NCBI GenBank assembly: GCA_028279265.1
Contig: JANQOC010000326.1
Location: 1 to 7,513, forward strand
Origin: Hyphomicrobiales bacterium
Lineage (GTDB): Bacteria > Pseudomonadota > Alphaproteobacteria > Rhizobiales > CAYWUX01
Reading direction: 5' to 3'
DNA length: 7,513 nt
Shown here: one piece after another, positions 1 through 5,787 of the stretch
Layout: each line of letters starts with the position of its first letter
How positions within the stretch are numbered: position 1 is the stretch's first letter
Notes under the pieces: model-generated
What the model was told of the DNA's origin: nothing
What the model saw: only the letters and a program-made list of their open reading frames with translations
Database searches by the model: none
Program-made: the position numbers and the translations under genes

Positions 1-1093
1 CGTCCGCCCCGTGACCCGGCGCACAATGCACGAACCCTGTGCCGGCGTCATCCGTGACGAAATCCCCGGCGTAAAGGCGCACCTCAAAATCATAACCCAT
101 TCCGTGAAACGGGTGATGGCAATGGGATAGTGTCGCGGGATCAACTGTCCCGATCCGTTTCCATTCGTCAATGCGAGCGGCTTCCCGGACGGATTCAGCC
201 AAACCTTCGGAGAGAATGTATTTTTCGCCGACACCGGCCCAATTATCGTCAGGCGCCTTCGTTACTTCGTAAACGCCGTAGGAGATCGCCTTTGAATAAG
301 CAATGGCCCGGTTGCCGGGAATGGTCCAGGGCGTGGTGGTCCAGATAACGACATTAGCCTCTTCGACGTCGGTGCCTTCGCTTGTCTGCACGCTCCCTTG
401 CACCGGAAACTTGACCCAGATCGTCGGACTCGTATGGTCTTCATACTCGACTTCGGCTTCGGCAAGCGCCGTGCGTTCGACAACCGACCACATTACCGGT
501 TTCGAGCCGCGATAGAGGGATCCGTTCATGGCAAATTTCATTAATTCACCAGCGATACGCGCCTCGGCGGTAAAAGACATTGTGGTATAGGGATTATCCC
601 AGTCCCCCTCGACACCCAGCCGTTTGAACTCTTCGCGCTGTATATCGATCCAGTGATCGGCAAAGTCCCGGCACTCCTGTCGAAAATCGACAATCGGCAC
701 TTCATCCTTGTCCTTGCCCTTGGATCGGTACTGTTCCTCGATCTTCCATTCAATGGGCAAGCCGTGACAGTCCCAGCCGGGGACATAAACGGAATCATGA
801 CCCATCATCTGTTGCGACCGGGTAACCGCATCTTTCAGGATCTTGTTCAATGCGTGACCGATATGCAGATTGCCATTGGCGTAAGGCGGACCATCATGAA
901 GAATGAATTTTTCCCGTCCCTTTGACTGTGCCCGCAACTGCTTGTGCAACTCGATATCCGACCACCGTTGCAGAAGTTCCGGTTCCAGCTTTGGCAGGCC
1001 GGCTTTCATGGGAAATTTCGTTTGCGGCAGAAAGAGAGTTTTTCTCCAATCTCTGCCTGCTTCCTGGTCAAGTGTCTTGGTTTTGTCCGACAT
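1..1093 (-). CDS. ileS: Isoleucyl-tRNA synthetase, N-terminal 364 residues (runs off left edge)
   Basis: Cytoplasmic class I aminoacyl-tRNA synthetase that attaches isoleucine to tRNA-Ile. I translated the minus strand from the ATG at 1091-1093; the frame stays open to base 1. Visible are the HIGH signature (residues 77-80, in LHIGHALNK), GWDCHGLPIE (106-115), the Thr-rich editing motif TTTPWTIPGN (252-261) of the CP1 proofreading domain, and GTGFVHCAPGHGAD (351-364), where the final Asp matches the editing-site aspartate. The KMSKS loop, anticodon-binding domain and zinc ribbon would lie outside the window. The opening MSDKTKT followed by FLPQTKFPMKAGLPKLEP resembles alphaproteobacterial IleS starts, so I keep this ATG although no clear Shine-Dalgarno precedes it. 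It lies 190 bp downstream of ribF on the same strand, the common proteobacterial ribF-ileS order. Identity is certain; only the 3' part is missing. Confidence 0.97.
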   Translation of the reverse strand, partial: MSDKTKTLDQEAGRDWRKTLFLPQTKFPMKAGLPKLEPELLQRWSDIELHKQLRAQSKGREKFILHDGPPYANGNLHIGHALNKILKDAVTRSQQMMGHDSVYVPGWDCHGLPIEWKIEEQYRSKGKDKDEVPIVDFRQECRDFADHWIDIQREEFKRLGVEGDWDNPYTTMSFTAEARIAGELMKFAMNGSLYRGSKPVMWSVVERTALAEAEVEYEDHTSPTIWVKFPVQGSVQTSEGTDVEEANVVIWTTTPWTIPGNRAIAYSKAISYGVYEVTKAPDDNWAGVGEKYILSEGLAESVREAARIDEWKRIGTVDPATLSHCHHPFHGMGYDFEVRLYAGDFVTDDAGTGFVHCAPGHGAD

Positions 1094-1283
1094 AGTGTTC
1101 ACGTACCGATCTGAGGAAAATGTCAAATCTGTTAAAAGAAAAACGTTTCGAAGGCCCGGGTAAGCAAGTTTGTTTCGACGCAACGTCCTTGGAAAAGCCC
1201 TGCTGTCCCCCAATAATCCCAAGGAAAACTAGTGGTCCTTGAGGTGGAACTCAAGTGCTGAAATCCGTATTCGTAACGGTTTT
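1094..1283 (-). other. ribF-ileS intergenic spacer with small hairpin
   Basis: This 190-bp spacer holds no convincing gene. A perfect 6-bp inverted repeat, CTTGAG (1238-1243) and CTCAAG (1250-1255) with a 6-nt loop, lies 28 bp downstream of the ribF stop. A second, looser pair (TCCTTGG/CCAAGGA, about 26 nt apart) flanks the middle. Neither is directly followed by a T-run on the minus strand, so I do not call a terminator. A perfect TTGACA lies on the minus strand at 1121-1126, but no good -10 box follows before the ileS ATG. The spacer is long enough for an ileS promoter or a structured leader, but nothing decides this. Confidence 0.4.
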
Positions 1284-2222
1284 TTACGGTGCTTCACCGG
1301 CCTCCCGGAGTATGGTGCGGATTTTGCTGCAATCCTCCTGCATTTGCCGCTTCAGTTGATCTTCATTTTCAAAGGAACTATCCCCCCTCAAATAGCCGAT
1401 GAATTCGACTGTTATTCGCTCTCCATAGAGATTTCCCTCGAAATCGAAAATATGTGCCTCAAGAATTGGCAGGCCATCATCGAATGTGGGCCGGGTTCCG
1501 AGATAGGCAGCGCCGGAATATTTTTGTCCCCCCACGAACACGAATACCGCATAAATTCCATGACTGAGATCCTGTCCCTTCCGCAATGTGATATTTGCGG
1601 TTGGAAAACCGAGCTTGCGGCCTCTTTGCGCTCCCTTGATGACCTCCCCTTCGACGCGCCACCAGCGTCCGAGCGAACGGGCGGCTTCGAGGACATTTCC
1701 GGACCTCAGATCATCCCGGACGGAACTTGAGGAATAAACACGATCCCCCTGGCCCTGGGGATCAACAATTCTGACATCGAATCCATGGATTTTCCCCAGC
1801 TCCGTCATCAGGGCCGGCGTACCCGCGCGTTTGGCGCCGAAATGAAAGTCGTATCCCATAACCAGTCCGCCGAGCTTTAACCGGTCAACCAGTATTTGTT
1901 TTACAAATTCTTCCGGTGACAATGCCGCCATCCTGGCTTCAAAATCGAATATCGCGGTAATATCCATGCCCGCCCGATCAAACAAATCGATCCTCTGTTC
2001 AAGAGTCGTCAGCTGGAAATAGGGGGTGTCCGGATTGAAGAAAAGTCGCGGATGGGGATCAAACGTTATGACGCCGGCCGATCGGTCTAATGACTCCGAA
2101 GTCTCGGAGACAAGGTCGAGCAGGCTCTGGTGTCCGCGATGTACGCCATCAAAGTTACCGATTGCGTAAATCCCGCCGAAATGACGCGAATTCAGTTCCT
2201 GGTGGGGGCGAAGGACTTCCAT
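1284..2222 (-). CDS. ribF: Bifunctional riboflavin kinase / FAD synthetase
   Basis: 312 aa, the normal length for bacterial RibF. It phosphorylates riboflavin to FMN and adenylylates FMN to FAD in the cytoplasm. The N-terminal nucleotidyltransferase (FAD synthetase) domain shows GNFDGVHRGH (22-31), HPR (57-59), VMGYDFHFG (121-129) and the SSSSVRDDL stretch (164-172) followed by LGR (184-186). The C-terminal flavokinase domain shows GAQRGRKLGFPTANI (197-211), GIYAV (222-226), LGTRPTF (241-247) and the catalytic-Glu segment LEAHIFDFEGNLYGE (254-268). Start is the ATG at 2220-2222; no strong Shine-Dalgarno is seen and no better start lies nearby. It follows maoC by 81 bp on the same strand and precedes ileS, so co-transcription is likely. 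A 163-aa reading frame on the opposite strand is a shadow of this gene. Confidence 0.97.
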   Translation of the reverse strand: MEVLRPHQELNSRHFGGIYAIGNFDGVHRGHQSLLDLVSETSESLDRSAGVITFDPHPRLFFNPDTPYFQLTTLEQRIDLFDRAGMDITAIFDFEARMAALSPEEFVKQILVDRLKLGGLVMGYDFHFGAKRAGTPALMTELGKIHGFDVRIVDPQGQGDRVYSSSSVRDDLRSGNVLEAARSLGRWWRVEGEVIKGAQRGRKLGFPTANITLRKGQDLSHGIYAVFVFVGGQKYSGAAYLGTRPTFDDGLPILEAHIFDFEGNLYGERITVEFIGYLRGDSSFENEDQLKRQMQEDCSKIRTILREAGEAP

Positions 2223-2303
2223 AGGGGATCGCTATATCGATGTCGCCCAACAATCAAGCTCTTAGTTCAGACTGTTTGCAAAGTACCCGTTGCCAGGGTT
2301 CGT

Positions 2304-2738
2304 TTACAGTCGCGACGGAACCATCAGAACGGCTTCGCCATCGAGAACGGTTTTCCCGTTGACAGAACAATCACACTCAAGAATGACGCGGCCGCGTTTT
2401 TCGATCAGTTCCTTGACCGTTGCCGTGGCAACGACATTATCCCCGATTCTCACGGGTGCCCGAAAATTCAGACTTTGGGAGACATAAATGCATCCGGGTC
2501 CCGGCAGTTTGGTGCCGAGAAGGGCGGAAATGAGACTGGCGGTCAAAATGCCATGAGCAATGCGCTCCTTGAAGATCGTCCCGGCGGCATATTCCGCATC
2601 CAGATGAACCGGATTATTATCGCCGCTAACCTCGGCAAAGCACTCGATATCCGATTCTGAAATGACTTTCTGATGTACGGCTTCCATGCCGACATCGAGA
2701 TCTTCGAAAAAGTAACCCGAGACAGTCGCGGTTGTCAT
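2304..2738 (-). CDS. MaoC-like (R)-specific enoyl-CoA hydratase (PhaJ-type hot-dog fold)
   Basis: 144 aa, the usual size of a single hot-dog MaoC/PhaJ protein. The family adds water to trans-2-enoyl-CoA to give (R)-3-hydroxyacyl-CoA, linking beta-oxidation to polyhydroxyalkanoate or other acyl chemistry. The catalytic signature DNNPVH (40-45; Asp40 and His45, with Asn42) is present, followed by the conserved RIAHGILTASLIS (59-71). Start: a TTG 15 nt upstream would extend the frame by five residues, but the ATG at 2736-2738 has GGGGA (2747-2751) 8 nt ahead, so I choose the ATG. It heads a leftward group with ribF and ileS and has a promoter-like sequence about 50 bp upstream. The substrate cannot be told from sequence, and the link to flavin synthesis is probably only positional. 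Confidence 0.9.
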   Translation of the reverse strand: MTTATVSGYFFEDLDVGMEAVHQKVISESDIECFAEVSGDNNPVHLDAEYAAGTIFKERIAHGILTASLISALLGTKLPGPGCIYVSQSLNFRAPVRIGDNVVATATVKELIEKRGRVILECDCSVNGKTVLDGEAVLMVPSRL

Positions 2739-2789
2739 CGTAATTATCCCCAATAAACCCCAGCAAGAATCATTTTATCGCTGCAGCGC

Positions 2790-2818
2790 AGCATAGCCGA
2801 GCCTTTGCGGCACCGCAA
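2790..2818 (-). promoter_or_regulatory. Candidate sigma-70 promoter for maoC-ribF-ileS
   Basis: On the minus strand, TTGCGG (2813-2818, -35) and TATGCT (2790-2795, -10) are separated by exactly 17 bp, and the -10 lies about 50 nt upstream of the maoC ATG. The -35 hexamer is half of a perfect 6-bp inverted repeat (TTGCGG, 2-bp gap, CCGCAA). Prediction from box similarity and position only. Confidence 0.5.
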
Positions 2819-2929
2819 TAGCGAACAGGCAACAATTTAAAGAATTGGTTTATCAGCAGAAATTCGCATTAACTTTATTTTTAAACTGTTTTCGTAAATT
2901 CCCCTGAAGCAAGCAGTGGCAAACTGTTG

Positions 2930-2958
2930 TTGAGTACATTTGAATTCGATCCTGTATT
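2930..2958 (+). promoter_or_regulatory. Candidate promoter for cheY
   Basis: TTGAGT (2930-2935) and TGTATT (2953-2958) lie 17 bp apart, each matching 4 of 6 bases of the sigma-70 consensus, about 70 bp upstream of the cheY start. The box match is moderate. Overlap of the -10 with a strong dyad suggests control at this point. A sigma-54-like TGGCA nearby has the wrong spacing to its TTG partner. Confidence 0.35.
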
Positions 2959-2964
2959 CAAATG
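2937..2964. promoter_or_regulatory. Perfect 9-bp inverted repeat, operator-like, upstream of cheY
   Basis: CATTTGAAT (2937-2945) and ATTCAAATG (2956-2964) are exact reverse complements separated by 10 bp, placing half-site centres 19 bp apart (nearly two helical turns). No T-run follows in either direction, so it is not a terminator. It spans the candidate -10 of cheY, where a dimeric regulator would be expected to act. The binding protein is unknown. Confidence 0.5.
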
Positions 2965-3028
2965 ATTTGGGTGAGTATCGGCGGGTTTTTCCAAGCCTTC
3001 CAAGAGTATCGGGGATAGGAACAGCGTA

Positions 3029-3412
3029 ATGGCGGTTGATCTTTCAATGCCAGTTTTGGTTGTCGACGACTACAAAACTATGATCCGGATAATCCGGAAC
3101 CTTCTCAAACAATTAGGTTTCAACGACGTAGACGATGCCGCAGACGGCACGGAAGCGTTTGAAAAGCTCCAGAAGAAACAGTATGGGCTCGTGATTTCCG
3201 ACTGGAATATGGAGCCGATGACGGGATACGAACTGCTCAAGCAGGTGCGCTCCGACGAAACACTCGGGAAGACACCGTTTATCATGGTAACTGCCGAGAG
3301 CAAGACCGAGAACGTCATTGCAGCCAAAAAAGCCGGTGTTTCAAATTACATTGTGAAACCCTTCAATGCGCAGACGCTGCAAAGCAAAATCGCAGCGGTA
3401 TTTGGCGATTAG
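3029..3412 (+). CDS. cheY: Chemotaxis response regulator CheY (single receiver domain)
   Basis: 127 aa, a lone receiver domain of standard CheY length with no output domain. CheY accepts phosphate from CheA; CheY-P then binds FliM at the flagellar switch and changes rotation. Residues seen: acidic pair Asp13-Asp14, phospho-acceptor Asp58 (in ISDWNMEP), Thr88 (MVTAE), the aromatic switch Tyr107 and Lys110 in NYIVKPF. The Asp58 environment and the MVTAES and NYIVKPF segments favour a chemotaxis CheY over a generic receiver. Start is the ATG at 3029, preceded by AGGA at about 9 nt. It is followed 62 bp later by cheZ, with an intrinsic terminator between. Genes for CheA and the receptors are not in the window. 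An alternative is a CheY-like regulator of another phosphorelay, but the cheZ neighbour argues against that. Confidence 0.93.
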   Translation: MAVDLSMPVLVVDDYKTMIRIIRNLLKQLGFNDVDDAADGTEAFEKLQKKQYGLVISDWNMEPMTGYELLKQVRSDETLGKTPFIMVTAESKTENVIAAKKAGVSNYIVKPFNAQTLQSKIAAVFGD

Positions 3413-3421
3413 ACTTCTCAG

Positions 3422-3449
3422 GCCCGCACAAGAAAAGTGTGGGCTTTTT
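3422..3449 (+). terminator. Intrinsic terminator between cheY and cheZ
   Basis: An 8-bp stem, GCCCGCAC (3422-3429) with GTGTGGGC (3437-3444), contains one G-U wobble and closes a 7-nt AAGAAAA loop, followed at once by TTTTT (3445-3449). It begins 10 nt after the cheY stop and ends about 25 nt before the cheZ start. The GC-rich stem plus T-run is the classic Rho-independent form. It could end most cheY transcripts and let a fraction read into cheZ. Confidence 0.75.
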
Positions 3450-3474
3450 CAATTCTTAATATCAGGAGAGGCTT

Positions 3475-4134
3475 ATGAGTAAGCCAAGTACTTCCGCGTT
3501 GAGCGATGAAACGCGCACGTCGGCAACCGGGGACAAGTCAACCGGGACGAAAGAAACGAGTTTGATCGACATATTGTCCATGACCGAAGATTCGGTCGCA
3601 TCCCTGAAATCAGCCTTGAAGCATTTCGACGGCTCTATCTACAAAGAATTCCGCGCCATTGCGGAACAAATCAACCAGACAAAAACAGAAATTTCGAAGC
3701 TTGGCATCAACGGACTGCAGCCGGACCGGATACCCGAAGCCGGACGCGAACTGCAGGCGGTCGTGGATGCAACGGAAGAGGCCACCAACCAGATCATGGA
3801 GTGCGCTGAAACCATAATGACCGCGGACCCCAGCAGCCCGGCGACATACCACAATATCATCAACGACAATATTATGATGATATTTGAAGCCTGTTCTTTT
3901 CAGGACATTACGGGGCAACGCATTTCCAAGGTCGTGGAAACCCTGTCCTATATCGACAAGCGGGTCAATCAGTTTGCGGACACGCTCGAATCCCGGGACC
4001 CGTCTCTGGAGAACAGGCACTTCGATGAGGAAGAGGCCCGGGCAGCGGAGCGCAAGAGAGACCTTCTTCTCAACGGGCCGCAACTGGACGATGTCGGTGT
4101 CAGTCAGGATGACATCGATCAGCTATTCGCTTAG
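3475..4134 (+). CDS. cheZ: Protein phosphatase CheZ
   Basis: 219 aa, similar to E. coli CheZ in length. CheZ is a helical dimer that dephosphorylates CheY-P and so resets the flagellar motor. The catalytic segment ACSFQDITGQRI (139-150) carries Asp144 and Gln148, equivalent to E. coli Asp143 and Gln147; Gln positions the attacking water in the CheY active site. Residues about 30-115 and 125-170 look like the two long hairpin helices. The N-terminal 28 residues are Ser/Thr-rich and probably disordered, as is the charged linker at 172-205. The C-terminal GVSQDDIDQLFA (208-219) is the expected CheY-binding tail. The start is well supported: AGGAGAGG at 3464-3471 just ahead of the ATG. It lies directly after cheY, its substrate, and converges on the VOC gene. 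Confidence 0.92.
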   Translation: MSKPSTSALSDETRTSATGDKSTGTKETSLIDILSMTEDSVASLKSALKHFDGSIYKEFRAIAEQINQTKTEISKLGINGLQPDRIPEAGRELQAVVDATEEATNQIMECAETIMTADPSSPATYHNIINDNIMMIFEACSFQDITGQRISKVVETLSYIDKRVNQFADTLESRDPSLENRHFDEEEARAAERKRDLLLNGPQLDDVGVSQDDIDQLFA

Positions 4135-4220
4135 AAGCTTCTACTGCGGTTATGTGCCGGTAAATTGAGCTCTCAGGTTTCGTGCTCCTCGAAGATTGTC
4201 CCGGACTATATCGTTTTGCC

Positions 4221-4257
4221 AAAATCCTGGAATGAAGCCCTCCTGCGCCATTCCAGG
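4221..4257 (-). terminator. Hairpin, probable terminator of the leftward VOC gene
   Basis: CCTGGAATG (4226-4234) and CATTCCAGG (4249-4257) form a perfect 9-bp stem with a 14-nt loop. Read on the minus strand it starts 22 nt after the VOC stop and is followed by ATTTT (4221-4225). The T-run is short, so termination may be partial. In the plus direction no T-run follows, so it would be a poor Rho-independent terminator for cheZ. It is nested in a second stem, reported separately. Confidence 0.5.
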
Positions 4258-4279
4258 CCTCACAGTCGGGACCGGCAAA

Positions 4280-4651
4280 CTACACGTGCTGATCAAATAA
4301 AATTGGATTACCATCGGGATCCAGCAGCATAAAGCTCGCGGGCCCGGTGGTTGTTTCATCGACCTCTGTTTCGAGCTTCAGTCCTTCGGACTTCAGACGA
4401 TTTTGTATCGCCCGAATGTCCTCAAATGAATCGAGCGTTTCACCTTTATCATTCCAACCTGGGTTAAAGGTCAACGTGTTCTTTTCGAACATTCCCTGAA
4501 ACAGTCCGATCACGCAATTCTTCCCCTTCATGATCAGCCATCCCTGATCCTGTTCCCCGGCGAATACACGGAACCCAAGTTTTTCATAAAATTCGCGAGA
4601 AGCTGTAATGTCCTTGACGGACAGGCTGAGTGAAAAATTTCCCAGATCCAT
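4280..4651 (-). CDS. VOC (glyoxalase/bleomycin-resistance fold) family protein
   Basis: 123 aa, one vicinal-oxygen-chelate domain. The opening SLSLSVKDITASREFYEKLGF (residues 7-27) is the typical first beta-alpha unit, and the end, GPASFMLLDPDGNPILFDQHV (103-123), is the typical last strand. The central segment FQGMFEKNTLTFNPGW is shared with a widespread, uncharacterised bacterial VOC subgroup that I recognise by its FDQHV-type ending. The usual first metal-ligand His position is Ser, and the last strand has Asp120 where Glu is usual, so glyoxalase I activity should not be assumed. The longer frame from 4696 is rejected: the ATG at 4649-4651 has a perfect AGGAGG 6 nt upstream. It converges on cheZ and is separated from the upstream HAD gene by 160 bp. 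Specific function unknown. Confidence 0.85.
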   Translation of the reverse strand: MDLGNFSLSLSVKDITASREFYEKLGFRVFAGEQDQGWLIMKGKNCVIGLFQGMFEKNTLTFNPGWNDKGETLDSFEDIRAIQNRLKSEGLKLETEVDETTTGPASFMLLDPDGNPILFDQHV

Positions 4652-4674
4652 GGGGGTCCTCCTGATAGTTTCGG

Positions 4675-4705
4675 GATCGTCTCGATGCCGTCTCAATGCC
4701 GTCTC
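4675..4705. repeat. Short 11-bp tandem repeat upstream of the VOC gene
   Basis: GATGCCGTCTC (4684-4694) is followed directly by AATGCCGTCTC (4695-4705), differing at one base. A shortened unit, GATCGTCTC (4675-4683), precedes them and lacks the internal GC. The 11-bp period is close to one helical turn. It lies 24-54 bp upstream of the VOC start, in the likely promoter or leader region. Confidence 0.6.
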
Positions 4706-4811
4706 GGTATTGTCAGGATAAATGCTGGGAACGGCAATAGCATTGTAATACTGATGCCGGATTCCACGGTCCCCTAAATCGGGTCCGCAATGAGGCTGAT
4801 CGATTGCAGGT

Positions 4812-5693
4812 TTACCAGTTCAGTCGTCGCTGTACTGCCACAGGCCTGGCTTCCGAATCGGAAAATATCGTGTCAATAGACGGCCCCAACTCGTTTTCGT
4901 TGGACAAGTCAAAGTGAATGGCGCTGATGATAAACAAGGCATCCAGCCCGGCATTGTGAGCTCCGGCCAGATCGGTTTTTAAACCGTCCCCGATAGCGAG
5001 GACGCGGTCCTGTCTCACCTCTTTGTCGAGGCTTTGCCCGGCGAGCGAAAGGGACCTCTCGTAAATCGGTGCGTGGGGTTTGCCGGCAAGCGCCACGGTC
5101 CCACCCAGTTCTTCGTAAAGTTGTGCCAGTGCCCCACCGCAATAAACGATCCTGTCACCCCGTTCGACCACCAGGTCCGGATTGGCACATATCATGGGAA
5201 GTCCGAGTCCCATGATTTCCGTGAACTGCGCCCGATAATCCTCCGGGGTTTCCGTGTCGTCATCGAACAAGCCCGAGCACAAAATGACATCCGCCTGTTT
5301 CAATGGCGTAAGATTGACATCTATCCCATGAAAAATCGGCAGGTCCCGCTCAGGCCCCAGATGATAGACGTTTTTGCCCGAATACTGGGAAAGTAGATTA
5401 CGCGTGACATCGCCGGACGTTACGATTTCATCATAGCAATCATCCGGAATATTCATGGCCTCAAATTGCGGATAGATCGCGCTTTTTGGACGCGGCGCAT
5501 TGGTGATGAGGATAACCACGCCTCCTGCCGACCTGAAAGTCCGGCAGGCTTCGACGGCGGAGTCGTTTTTGGCAATTCCATTGTGGATGACCCCCCAGAT
5601 GTCGCACAACCAGACATCATACCGGTCTCTAAGTTCTTTTACGGATTCGATGAAAGGTATGCGCGCGGGGACAGCATCGGTTTTTTTATTCAT
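4812..5693 (-). CDS. HAD-superfamily (class IIA, NagD-like) hydrolase, TIGR01459-type
   Basis: 293 aa, full length for this family. Motif I is LCDIWGVIHNG (29-39) with nucleophile Asp31, but the usual second Asp (general acid/base) is Trp33. Motif II is ILITNAPRP (61-69) with Thr64, motif III is AGKPHAPIYE (203-212) with Lys205, and motif IV is IGDGLKTDLAGA (234-245) with Asp236 and Asp241. The D-x-W form is, to my knowledge, characteristic of this alphaproteobacterial group, often found near ribF and ileS, so it is not decay of this copy. Substrate unknown; class IIA caps usually go with small phosphorylated metabolites. The start ATG at 5691-5693 has no clear Shine-Dalgarno, and codons 2-4 contain a run of seven A. 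It follows the EAL gene by 94 bp on the same strand. Confidence 0.9.
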   Translation of the reverse strand: MNKKTDAVPARIPFIESVKELRDRYDVWLCDIWGVIHNGIAKNDSAVEACRTFRSAGGVVILITNAPRPKSAIYPQFEAMNIPDDCYDEIVTSGDVTRNLLSQYSGKNVYHLGPERDLPIFHGIDVNLTPLKQADVILCSGLFDDDTETPEDYRAQFTEIMGLGLPMICANPDLVVERGDRIVYCGGALAQLYEELGGTVALAGKPHAPIYERSLSLAGQSLDKEVRQDRVLAIGDGLKTDLAGAHNAGLDALFIISAIHFDLSNENELGPSIDTIFSDSEARPVAVQRRLNW

Positions 5694-5787
5694 GGGACTG
5701 AACTAATGACAATAGTCGGGATAATCAAGCCGATAATTCCCGAAGATCTGCATTTCATGGGAGGTTTACCGGCAGGAGGGGATCCGG

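Noticed and set aside
1094..1283. T-box or other leader riboswitch for ileS
   Set aside because: T-boxes are mainly a Gram-positive feature, and I see neither a specifier-loop/antiterminator arrangement nor a leader terminator with a T-run.
1239..1730. 163-aa plus-strand open frame opposite ribF
   Set aside because: Fully antisense to the conserved C-terminal flavokinase region of ribF, with no family resemblance.
2739..2753. Upstream TTG start for the MaoC-like gene
   Set aside because: The TTG overlaps the GGGGA ribosome-site candidate that serves the ATG at 2736-2738, and the added residues are not typical of the family.
2915..2933. Sigma-54-like -24/-12 element upstream of cheY
   Set aside because: TGGCA is present, but the TTG partner is one base too close and lacks the GC of the -12 element.
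3610..4083. 157-aa minus-strand open frame opposite cheZ
   Set aside because: Its residues are the complement of conserved cheZ codons, and it has no start signal or domain of its own.
4652..4696. Fifteen-residue N-terminal extension of the VOC protein
   Set aside because: It is encoded largely by the tandem-repeat DNA and the Shine-Dalgarno itself; AGGAGG sits at ideal distance from the internal ATG, where family homology begins.
5710..5745. Hairpin between the EAL and HAD genes
   Set aside because: TCGGGA and TCCCGA pair for only 6 bp around a loop of about 16 nt, with no T-run on the minus strand, so it is not a supported terminator.
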